NCBI GenBank assembly: GCA_964507045.1
Contig: CAZDOO010000004.1
Location: 46,495-110,494, forward strand
DNA: 64,000 nucleotides
Source of the DNA: UBA8199 sp964507045
GTDB lineage: Bacteria; Verrucomicrobiota; Verrucomicrobiia; Limisphaerales; UBA8199
Reading direction: 5' to 3'
A program made the position numbers and the translations under genes. Shown piece by piece: positions 8,901 to 15,463 of this stretch. Numbering within the stretch: position 1 is the first letter of the stretch; each line of letters opens with the position of its first letter. The notes under the pieces are model-generated. The model saw only the letters and a list, made by a program, of their open reading frames with translations. It searched no databases and was not told the origin of the DNA.

Positions 8901-10876
8901 AGGATCGTGGGCGGCACAATCACCGTCAGCAATGCGTTAGCGCTGTTGGTCGAGCCGACCCCATTGGTGATGGTTACCGAGTAACTGCCGGCGTCTGCGG
9001 CCTGGATGTTGTGCCGGGTGTAGCTGCTCAGGGTGGCCCCGCCAATGTTCGTGCCGTTGAAACGCCATTGATAGAACAGCATCGGCGTGCCCGCGGCGAC
9101 CACACTGAAGGTCGCGCTGTTGCCCTGGTTGTTCGTCTGGCTCTGCGGCTGCGTCGCGATCGAAGGCGGCAGCGGCGGCGGCGGCACATAAACAAATTTG
9201 TAGCCGTCGCTATACATGCGGGCGGTGGCGCTAAGCGTGCCGCCTGACCTGGTAAACGACACCGTCGGCACGGTAACCCCGGCATTGAGCGTCATCCGCC
9301 CCACCAGTTCCCAAGTGTTTGCCCCAGCGGATTGAAATACCGTCGTGGTGGCAGGCAAGCCGCTGCAACTGGTCTGGCCCACCGTTGCGACGATATCGGG
9401 GGATACGCTGCTCGCGCTGCAATGGGTGAGGTAAACATCGTAGGTGCCGCCGGCTACGGGCAGTGTCGGCCGCAATGTGACGGAGGGCGAGCTGCCACCG
9501 CCACCCGTCGCATAACGCGCGGCGGCCGGCCCTATCAGGCCGGAGGCCGAACTCTTGCAACTCGAAGGGGTCCCGACAAATTGCGAGTCCAGATACGGCG
9601 GGTTGGAATTCAAGGTCGGGCCGGCCAGGTAACTCTCCACAATGACATCGCTCACCGTGACGGCCTCCGTCGTGAATACGTAATCCGCGGAGACGCCGGT
9701 CTGGTTGTTGCTGTTCCGGGACTTGACCCGGTAGTGGTAGGTCGTGCTGGCGCTCAGCCCGCTGAGAACCGCCGTGTGGTAGTAAATCGGCGTGGTGTTC
9801 GTCACCGCGCTGCCGTAGCTCAGGTCCAGGCTGTATTCCACCACGCTGTCGGAACTCTGGTCCGTCGTCCAGGTAATGGTCGCCGAGTTCGCCGTCACGT
9901 TCCCGTCGGAGACGTTGGCAATGACCGGCGCGTTGGTGAATACGGTGATGTTGTTGGTGCGCACCGCGTCCCAGATATCCGCCGGGTGCCCCTCGCACTT
10001 GAAGTAATTCACGCCCTTGTAGCCGCCCGCCGTCGCGGGATTCGCGTCGTTCTTGAGCGCGGTCACGAACTCGGTGATCTGCGCCGCCGTGACCGTCCCG
10101 CTCCCGTTATAGCCCTGCCCCGCCGGCACCAGCGGCTTGATCGAGCTCACCCACTTGCCGGTCAGCGTGTTCTGCCAATTCCGCCATTGCGTGCTCATCT
10201 TGGTCACCACCGCGGTCGGCGTCTCTCCAAACTCCACCCAATAGTCCTGCGGCATCACCGCATCGCAGTAGTACCCAAACTCCTTGTACGGAAACGAGCT
10301 GTGACCGGTGATGTAGGCAAACGGGGAATGCGCCAGGAACTTGCTCGGCCAATTCGACCGCACCTGCGAACATTGCGCGATCGCCAGCTCCGGCCCTTGC
10401 GTGCCAATGCGGGAAGACTCCCACTCCGCCTCCGCATCCCAGACGAATCCGTCCGCCCCCTGCTGGAAAACGTAATCCGCAATCGCCACCTCGCCCGCCG
10501 TGTTGGTCGCAAAGGAGCGGTTATACCCGAAAATCCACAGCCCCGCCGCGTGCGCCTGGTCCACCAGACTGCTCGTGAACTGGGGGTTGAACCCCGGCAC
10601 CCCAAACAGCTCCGCCCCCGTGCCCGCCTTGACGATGATATACCGCACCCCCTGGTTCTTGAGGTAAATCATCAGGCTCGTCACATTGGTCACCGACGGC
10701 ACGTAGCCGCCGACGGCCTGGTTCATCTGGTAAATCCATTCGCCTTTGCCCAGGTTGGACGGATTGATTCCCCCATCCCGAATTGCACCCTGCACCGGGC
10801 TGATCAGGAAGCAGGTGAGAAGCACAACCCAGAAACGGGCAACAATTCGGGCAGCACTGCGCGGCTGGCACATCAT
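5945..10876 (-). CDS. giant secreted TIM-barrel protein with Ig-like repeats and an internal RCC1 propeller
   Basis: 1643 residues. Signal peptide (about 1-30), then a TIM-barrel glycosidase-like domain (31-310; YIIVKAGTG, FVWDAEAEWE, AVMPQDYW, KPLVPAGQGY). A fibronectin III/PAP-N-like domain follows (317-405), then a golvesin-type domain (407-565) and four Ig-like repeats (570-920). Next come seven RCC1-type blades, each with G-x-YHSLALK-x-DGTV-x-AWG (922-1228), four more Ig-like repeats (1230-1570), and a C-terminal module almost identical to that of the neighbouring gene (SGAPGHYAVDGASNLTDW...RFYRVRLVP). Seven blades match one closed RCC1 propeller. The protein is probably exported and surface-displayed. 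The N-terminal barrel looks like an unassigned glycoside hydrolase, but I cannot name a family with confidence. Confidence 0.85.
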   Translation of the reverse strand: MMCQPRSAARIVARFWVVLLTCFLISPVQGAIRDGGINPSNLGKGEWIYQMNQAVGGYVPSVTNVTSLMIYLKNQGVRYIIVKAGTGAELFGVPGFNPQFTSSLVDQAHAAGLWIFGYNRSFATNTAGEVAIADYVFQQGADGFVWDAEAEWESSRIGTQGPELAIAQCSQVRSNWPSKFLAHSPFAYITGHSSFPYKEFGYYCDAVMPQDYWVEFGETPTAVVTKMSTQWRNWQNTLTGKWVSSIKPLVPAGQGYNGSGTVTAAQITEFVTALKNDANPATAGGYKGVNYFKCEGHPADIWDAVRTNNITVFTNAPVIANVSDGNVTANSATITWTTDQSSDSVVEYSLDLSYGSAVTNTTPIYYHTAVLSGLSASTTYHYRVKSRNSNNQTGVSADYVFTTEAVTVSDVIVESYLAGPTLNSNPPYLDSQFVGTPSSCKSSASGLIGPAAARYATGGGGSSPSVTLRPTLPVAGGTYDVYLTHCSASSVSPDIVATVGQTSCSGLPATTTVFQSAGANTWELVGRMTLNAGVTVPTVSFTRSGGTLSATARMYSDGYKFVYVPPPPLPPSIATQPQSQTNNQGNSATFSVVAAGTPMLFYQWRFNGTNIGGATLSSYTRHNIQAADAGSYSVTITNGVGSTNSANALLTVIVPPTILVQPADTGAGSGMNATFSVTAVGTGTLQYQWRSNGTNISGATASSYTVSDVQPSKAGPYDVVVSSPYGTNVSETAFLSFRDPCISTQPQSQSVAAGGTAVFNASAVGSPTLTYQWMKAGVNLADGGNISGAQTPSLTVANVQWEDMGNYSMVVSNGNGWDVSLSAALVAPFRPGIVTQPTSQTVSASAAATFTVGAIGQGTLTFQWKRDGTNLANGSKFSGVTNASLVVAKAQAADMRNYSVVVGNTYGDTVSSNAVLALWPLAGWGHNVHTQADIPPELTSVAGVAGGLYHSLVLKADGTVTAWGAGWTNSGLNPHYGQTIVPGGLADVVGLAGGAYHSLALKADGTVAAWGAGTSYTGASPHYGQAIVPPAATGIAAIAAGAYHSLALKSNGTVVAWGAGTNTGSSPHFGQCAVPAGLSNVVAIAAGVYHSLALKSDGTVVAWGAGTSYTGSTPEFGQSQVPAGLSDVVAIAGGGYHSLALKADGTVTAWGAGTNDTGGSPDFGQAQVPGGVTNVAALAAGFYHSLALKADGTVVAWGYNNNGQTNTPGPLANGVAVAAGGYHSLAVEGDGAPWFAVQPVSRLVASGTTVKLAAIATGVQPMSYQWRCNGTNVPGATGAVLALPEVQIVSAGTYSVVVSNTLGTATSANAILTVIAPPTITANPQSLLINQGSNATFTVTAVGTPPLSYQWRFNGTNISGATATAYTRASAEASDAGSYSVMVTNSLGSATSLTATLSFNVPPGITTQPQSVMVVAGSNVTFAVIATGTAPLAYQWVFAGTNIADATASSYTRNNAQPDDAGSYAVMVSNVAGSVTSSNAVLTVNVPPAITAQPQDVSAAPGSNVTFAVTATGTAPLDYQWRFNGTNIAGASVSSYTRVNAQAADAGSYSVVISNLAGTVTSAEAMLAVVQPVPPRIDSISLTAEGRAQLQVSGAPGHYAVDGASNLTDWAELARVTNSGSGFQYLDPETGLTERFYRVRLVP

Positions 10877-10918
10877 GACACCATAATGTCCGCCACCCGC
10901 GCATGCGGGTCAACGCTT

Positions 10919-10957
10919 ATGTAGGGCTTTCCCCCTACATATCCATGTAGGGGGGAA
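10919..10957. repeat. alternating inverted repeat able to form two exclusive hairpins
   Basis: Three copies of ATGTAGGG occur in alternating orientation. Copy 2 (inverted) can pair with copy 1 (10919-10940) or with copy 3 (10931-10954, CCCCCTACAT/ATGTAGGGGG with a four-base loop). It lies 43 bp upstream of the giant gene start and downstream of the HTH-nuclease gene. A terminator or leader-hairpin role is possible, but no T-tract follows on either strand. Confidence 0.7.
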
Positions 10958-11156
10958 GGCGTCGGTTCTCCACTCCGCCATCGTTTGCTTGTGCGTTCGC
11001 TCCGGCCAGGTAATCGGCGCGGCAGGGCCCGCGCGCTCCGCATCCAATGTCCCGGCGCGATTTGCCCTGTCATGAATCGCAGCGACCGCCGCGAGAACGT
11101 CTACCCCGATAACCTATCAGTAGTTGTTGGATATATGCCACGGCCCGGTGCCGCTC

Positions 11157-12056
11157 TTAATCACCCCTTTTGAAGATCGAGAATGCCGGCACCGCCCCTT
11201 TGCGCGCCTGTCGCCAGCGCTTGATCTCAATAACCGACGGATCCAAATACACCGAGCCATCACGCAATTTCGTCGTCCCCGCCAGGGTTGTGTTGTAAGT
11301 CTCGGTTCGTCGGCTGCCGGTTGTGGCGTTCACCTTGCTCCCCACATACACCCAATCCGACTCCGGGTGGGTGTGCCCGTTCAGGACGGCCAGCATCACA
11401 TGGACAAACCGAATCAACCCACTCCTTTCCTCGATTTGAAAGCACGCAACCAGGTGCCAGCCCGAGTGCCCGTTATGGCTCTCGCCGCCCTTGCCAATCT
11501 GAATGGTGGACTTCACCTCCAACCCCGCCGCCTTACCGCCCGCCTTCACACCAGGATTGATCAGGTCGGGGTACGCCTGGTCGGAGTTGTGCTTGTACGG
11601 CGAATGCTCGTCCAGCGCGTCGCACAGCACGTTTGAGACCAGCCCGCTGAAATTGTTGCCCTGGATGTACCCCGGCAGGGGCCTCGCCCCGCTCGCAACC
11701 AGATTGGAGTTGATCCGAGCAACCAGTGTTTGAGTCGCGTTGATGGCCGCCTCTAAATGACTCACCTTCATTCCCGGCGGCAGCGGCACCTGCGGACGGA
11801 AGTACTTCGGCTCCGCGACCGGTGCCGCGAACGACCCGCCCCCGCTAAAAGCTTCGGCCACCAGCCTTTCCAGCGGAACCTCCAGGGCCTGTGAAAGCGA
11901 CTCCAGAACATCAATCGAGAAATTCTCGCGCCCGTTCTCCAGCCCGGAAAGAAACTGGTATGAAATCCCGGTCTTGCTTGCGACCTGGTCCTGCGTGAGG
12001 CCCTTCATCTCGCGCAACTGGCGAACAAAGCGCCCAATGATGCCTTTGGCGTCCAT
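11157..12056 (-). CDS. HTH (XRE)-restriction endonuclease fusion, PD-(D/E)XK type
   Basis: 299 residues. The N-terminal 65 residues form a Cro/CI-type HTH (LTQDQVASKTGISYQFLSGLENGRENFS). The C-terminal part carries a PD-(D/E)XK nuclease signature: D164 in YPDLINPG, then E180 and K182 in GLEVKST, with the expected spacing. It is divergent from a DNA methyltransferase 70 bp away, which supports a type II restriction endonuclease that carries its own DNA-binding regulator domain. In many restriction-modification (R-M) systems a separate controller (C) protein delays nuclease expression; here that role may be fused to the nuclease. Recognition sequence unknown. Alternatively it could be a regulator with a decayed nuclease domain, though the catalytic residues look intact. 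Confidence 0.75.
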   Translation of the reverse strand: MDAKGIIGRFVRQLREMKGLTQDQVASKTGISYQFLSGLENGRENFSIDVLESLSQALEVPLERLVAEAFSGGGSFAAPVAEPKYFRPQVPLPPGMKVSHLEAAINATQTLVARINSNLVASGARPLPGYIQGNNFSGLVSNVLCDALDEHSPYKHNSDQAYPDLINPGVKAGGKAAGLEVKSTIQIGKGGESHNGHSGWHLVACFQIEERSGLIRFVHVMLAVLNGHTHPESDWVYVGSKVNATTGSRRTETYNTTLAGTTKLRDGSVYLDPSVIEIKRWRQARKGAVPAFSIFKRGD

Positions 12057-12127
12057 TTCGCCTTTAGTTGATAGTGCATTTTCGCTTGCTTGTCTTTCGC
12101 CTATACTTGAAATTACCCTCGTTGCGT
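12057..12127. promoter_or_regulatory. divergent promoter region of the R-M pair
   Basis: This AT-richer 71-bp region separates the divergent nuclease and methyltransferase genes, so it must hold both promoters unless the methyltransferase starts earlier, at the in-frame ATG at 12068. I could not assign a clear operator box. Confidence 0.45.
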
Positions 12128-13165
12128 ATGTATCAGCTTTTTCACGCCGACTGCTTCCAGTGGCTGCGCGAACGCGAGCCGGGTTCCCTCCATGCGGTTT
12201 GCACCGACCCGCCTTACGGCATCCTCGAGTTCACCGAGAAGGAACTCGCGAAGCTTCGGGCCGGTCGCGGCGGCGTCTGGCGCCTGCCCCCTGCCATCGG
12301 CGGTTCCCGCCGCGACCCGCTGCCCAGGTTCACCATTCTCAACGACGCGCAGAAGAACCAGTTGAAACTGTTCTTCCGCGAATGGGGCAGCCTCCTCATG
12401 CCCGCCCTTGTGCCTGGCGCCCACGTTTGCGTCGCGGGCCATCCCATGCTCCAGCCCCTCGTCCAGGTCGCGATGGCTGACGCCGGCTTCGAGATTCGCC
12501 CGGCGCTCATGCGCCTCTACTTCAGCTTCCGTGGCGGCGACCGCCCCAAGAACGCCGAACAGGAATTCCCGGAAGTCTGCGTCACCCCCAAGGGCGCCTA
12601 CGAGCCTTGGATGCTTTTCCGCAAACCCATTGCCGAGCGCACCGTGGCGGAGAACCTCCGCCGCTGGAAAACCGGCGGACTTCGCCGTCTCTCCCTCGAC
12701 CGCCCTCTGCCCGACGCGATTCCCAGTGGCCGGACTCCCGATCGCGAAGCCGCCATTTCGGACCATCCCTGCCTGAAGCCCCAGCACTTCATGCGCCTGC
12801 TCGTTCGTGCCCTGCTGCCGCTGGGGGAAGGCATCCTGCTCGATACCTTCATGGGCTCCGGCTCAACCATCGCCGCCGCCGACGCCATCGGTTACCAGTC
12901 CGTCGGAATCGAGATTGACGCGGAGTACTTTGCCCTGGCGAAGAAAGCAGTCCCGCAGCTCGCAGCCCTGTATCCCACCTTCCAGGGCGAGACCACCGAG
13001 TTCGAGACCGATTACGCCCCGCCGCCACCCAACAGCGACCAACTCGCCCTCGCCCTCGCCGACAAGGCATCCCATTTAACGCATCCCGCGCAACCCCGCA
13101 CCGCCAAACCGGCCCGCCCACTCCCCTTCAAAAAGCCCGCGGCTGCGGCACGCCACGCTGCTTAG
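12128..13165 (+). CDS. DNA amino-methyltransferase (beta-class order), partner of the HTH-nuclease
   Basis: 345 residues from MYQLFHADCFQWL. The catalytic motif DPPYG (D27) comes first, and the AdoMet-binding motif FMGSGST (from F241) with a following VGIEID comes near the C-terminus. This is the beta-class order for N4-cytosine or N6-adenine methyltransferases. The region between them (about 60-225) would hold target recognition. The Pro/Ala/Lys-rich tail from about residue 300 looks unstructured. An earlier ATG at 12068 is in frame, but its extension has no family resemblance. Its likely role is protection of host DNA from the divergent nuclease. Confidence 0.85.
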   Translation: MYQLFHADCFQWLREREPGSLHAVCTDPPYGILEFTEKELAKLRAGRGGVWRLPPAIGGSRRDPLPRFTILNDAQKNQLKLFFREWGSLLMPALVPGAHVCVAGHPMLQPLVQVAMADAGFEIRPALMRLYFSFRGGDRPKNAEQEFPEVCVTPKGAYEPWMLFRKPIAERTVAENLRRWKTGGLRRLSLDRPLPDAIPSGRTPDREAAISDHPCLKPQHFMRLLVRALLPLGEGILLDTFMGSGSTIAAADAIGYQSVGIEIDAEYFALAKKAVPQLAALYPTFQGETTEFETDYAPPPPNSDQLALALADKASHLTHPAQPRTAKPARPLPFKKPAAAARHAA

Positions 13166-13364
13166 CAAATAGCTACCACCCGAACTCTGGCAAGCCCGCA
13201 GCCCCCCCACCGCCGGCATCGAAACGCGCGCGTAAAAGCCATACCCCTTCAGGTTCGCCAAAAGTCTCCTGTGGCAGTCCCAGTCGAGCATGACCGCAAA
13301 CACCTCGCCGGGTAAATCGGTTTCTTCCGGCAAACCTTGTGGGAGAACAACCAAGCCTAAAACA
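13166..13364. other. stretch between convergent methyltransferase genes
   Basis: No recognised gene. On the minus strand an open frame from a GTG at about 13371, overlapping the stop of the truncated methyltransferase, reads VTDVLGLVVLPQGLPEETD and continues past the convergent gene's end. I recognise no family and cannot tell whether it is expressed. Confidence 0.35.
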
Positions 13365-13724
13365 TCAGTCACCGAAATAGGGCGGGTCAGCGAAGACCCT
13401 GTCGAAGCGGCCGTCGGGGTGCTTGGCGGCAACGGCGTCGAGCAGTTCGAGACAGTTGCCGTGGTAGAGCCAAAGGCCGTGCCGATCATCCCGGTACGCG
13501 ATGCGCGGAGGCGACGGAGGCGCGGGAAACGGGGCTGCGGCTTCCGGGGCCGGCTCGGCTTCGTCAGTAGCTGTGGCGTCAATGGTGCCGTCGTCCCTCA
13601 ACTCGAAGGCGCAGGTCAATACGGGGGCGGCCCTGCGGGGGGGGTCGGGAGCCCCGGGCGGAGGCGCCGGGGCTGGTCGGTCGTAAAAGCCTTTGCGCCT
13701 TCGTTGGGTCGGTTTCTTTAGCAC
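13365..13724 (-). pseudogene. truncated DNA methyltransferase, N-terminal fragment
   Basis: 119 residues. A Pro/Ala-rich lead is followed by LYHGNCLELLDAVAAKHPDG and FDRVFADPPYF, which is the standard start of a beta-type DNA methyltransferase through motif IV. The frame then stops after GD. Full-length relatives run another 150-250 residues to the target-recognition and AdoMet motifs, and I find no continuation in the other frames. It sits in the R-M locus, convergent with the intact methyltransferase, so a deleted or recombined second modification gene is the simplest reading. A short functional product cannot be excluded. Confidence 0.65.
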
Positions 13725-13879
13725 GGGCGTGATCGATCGATCAAGTGGATGGGAAGATCAAGATTAATATGGGGGGCCGAGAATGTGTGGGACGAAGCTG
13801 GCACTGCCACCCCCTCCCACACGAGGAATCCGTGAATTGCTTTGGGATTGGCTGGCCCAAGCCGACAGGAATGTCGAGC

Positions 13880-13914
13880 CGCCCCGCCCCGTCACGCGGG
13901 AGGGCGGATTGAAA
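13880..13914 (+). repeat. solitary CRISPR-repeat-like sequence (type I-C-like)
   Basis: A GC-rich short palindrome (CGCCCC...GGGCG around a TCACGCGGG core) is followed directly by GGATTGAAAT. This resembles type I-C repeats, which end in GGATTGAAAC. Only one good copy is present. A very degenerate candidate lies 73 bp upstream (around 13812-13842). No cas genes are in the window. Confidence 0.3.
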
Positions 13915-14047
13915 TGAGCATGGGACAACTTGGCACACTTCAGCGGGTAGTCGCCCGGTCCCGGCGGACGACGGAGGCGTTTCCAGGTGCCGGCAGCCTG
14001 GCGCATGAAATCACCGGATTTACACGTTTTCCCCGCTGATCATAGCC

Positions 14048-14144
14048 GTGTACAAGGGGAGTACAAGGGATGCTCAAGGGGTGTACATTGGTCAGCCCTG
14101 TGTGCATCCGGTGTGCATCCCTTGTACTCCCCTTGTACACACGG
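14048..14144. repeat. inverted repeat built from 11-bp tandem units (element B)
   Basis: Four 11-bp units (GTACAAGGGGA, GTACAAGGGAT, GCTCAAGGGGT, GTACATTGGTC; 14050-14093) are followed by 7 bp and four inverted-type units (TGTGCATCCGG, TGTGCATCCCT, TGTACTCCCCT, TGTACACACGG; 14101-14144). The outer arms 14048-14073 and 14115-14140 are perfect 26-bp reverse complements. Intergenic, 180 bp upstream of the dus gene. Confidence 0.9.
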
Positions 14145-14325
14145 TGTTGGAACGGCTGGAGATGCCATGGCCGATGGGGGCTGGCGGCTGTTTCAAGGTA
14201 TCAGGTCCCGGGAGGCGAATCCCCGGTCCCCGCGCGCTTTAAGGGCCGCGCTTTGCACAGCCCGGCACCGTGCATTCTTTGAATTCAAGTCGCCTTTGGG
14301 TAGGGGAGCGGTTAGGGTGGCAGTG

Positions 14326-15429
14326 ATGCGTCTTGGATCGCTGCAATTGGCCTCCAACCTGTTCCTCTCGCCGCTGGCGGGCTACACGAACCTGCCCTTT
14401 CGCCTCACGGTCCGCGAGCTGGGCGGCCTCGGGCTGGCCACGACCGACCTCGTCAACGCCCGCTCCCTGCTCGAGAAGAAGCCCAAGGCCCTCAAGCTCA
14501 TCGAGACTGCCCCCGCTGACCAGCCGCTCGCCGTGCAGCTTTTTGGCTCGGTGCCGGAGGAAATGCGCGATGCGGCGGCCTATCTCGAATCGCTCGGCGT
14601 CGCCTCCGTGGACATCAACATGGGCTGCCCGGTGCGCAAGGTCTGCCGGGTCGGCGGCGGCTCGGCCATGATGGCGGAACTGGACAAGACCGCCCGGCTG
14701 GTCCAGGGCATGGTGGACGCCGTGAAGATACCTGTCACAGCCAAGATGCGCCTGGGCTGGGACGAGGAGAACCTCACCGCCCCGGACCTGGCGCGCGCCC
14801 TCGAGGCCGTTGGGGTGGCGGGCATCTTCGTCCATGGCCGCACGCGCGCGCAGGGATTCTCCGGCACGGTCAACCTGGCCGGCATCCGCGCCGTGGTGCA
14901 GGCGCTCAAGACCATCCCGGTCATCGGCAACGGCGATGTCATCACGCCGCAGGCCGCCAGGGTGATGCGCGACCAGACCGGCTGCGCCGGGGTGAGCATT
15001 GGCCGCGGAGCGCTTTACAATCCGTGGATATTCCAACACACGCTCCATTACCTGCGGACCGGCGAGCTGCTGCCCGAGCCCGGCTTCGACGAGCGCGTGC
15101 GCGTCATGTGTCATCACCTGGACCTGATGATCGAGGTGTTTGGCGAAGCCCACGGCTGCCGGATGTTCCGCAAGATCGCCCCGTGGCATGCCAAGCGGTT
15201 CGGCCCCGCCAACGAGTTCAACAAGCGGGTGGTCCACATCTGCACCCGCGCCGGCTTCCTGGAAACCCTCGACCACTACCGCCGCTGGCGCCGGCAGTTC
15301 CTGGACGCGAGCGGGGAACTCAAGCCCCGCTTCCGCCCCCCGCCCCTGACCGCCTCCTTCCTGCGCGACCCCGGCTCCACCCCGCCCGCTTCCATCCCCG
15401 TCCCCAAAGGGCCGGTCGAGATCTGGTAA
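14326..15429 (+). CDS. dus: tRNA-dihydrouridine synthase
   Basis: 367 residues. A flavin-dependent TIM-barrel enzyme that reduces uridine to dihydrouridine in tRNA. Family signatures are SPLAGYTNLPFR, DINMGCPVRKVCRVGGGSA (with the catalytic Cys in GCP), VTAKMRLGW, FVHGRTRAQGF, PVIGNGDV and GVSIGRGALYNPWIF. The ATG at 14326 has AGGGTGG upstream and starts right at the conserved SLQLASNLFLSPLAG; the open frame further upstream runs through the intergenic repeat and is not coding. The C-terminal 40 residues are Pro-rich and atypical. Cytoplasmic; no operon partner. Confidence 0.9.
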   Translation: MRLGSLQLASNLFLSPLAGYTNLPFRLTVRELGGLGLATTDLVNARSLLEKKPKALKLIETAPADQPLAVQLFGSVPEEMRDAAAYLESLGVASVDINMGCPVRKVCRVGGGSAMMAELDKTARLVQGMVDAVKIPVTAKMRLGWDEENLTAPDLARALEAVGVAGIFVHGRTRAQGFSGTVNLAGIRAVVQALKTIPVIGNGDVITPQAARVMRDQTGCAGVSIGRGALYNPWIFQHTLHYLRTGELLPEPGFDERVRVMCHHLDLMIEVFGEAHGCRMFRKIAPWHAKRFGPANEFNKRVVHICTRAGFLETLDHYRRWRRQFLDASGELKPRFRPPPLTASFLRDPGSTPPASIPVPKGPVEIW

Positions 15430-15463
15430 CGGGGGATTGGCCCGCGCCAGGGCGAGTCTGGTT

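Larger units (their letters stand above)
13725..14325. other. 600-bp gene-free interval
   Basis: No credible gene. It contains a cluster of GATC sites (13731-13759), a single CRISPR-repeat-like sequence (about 13880-13914) and a long inverted repeat of 11-bp units (14048-14144), all listed separately. Confidence 0.6.

Noticed and set aside
5900..9247. 1115-residue open frame on the plus strand
   Set aside because: Exactly antisense to the Ig/RCC1 repeats of the minus-strand gene; its repetitive His/Arg/Gly composition is a mirror of that gene's codon use, with no domain.
9315..9345. Second CRISPR-like GCGGATTGAAAT at about 9337
   Set aside because: It lies inside a coding sequence without the palindromic half; chance match.
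9332..10924. 530-residue open frame on the plus strand
   Set aside because: Antisense to the TIM-barrel part of the giant gene and devoid of recognisable motifs.
13812..13914. A true CRISPR array
   Set aside because: Only one good repeat, no regular spacer series and no cas genes; kept only as a solitary repeat-like sequence.
13987..14325. Upstream extension of the dus frame
   Set aside because: It translates through the intergenic inverted repeat and lies outside the conserved family start.
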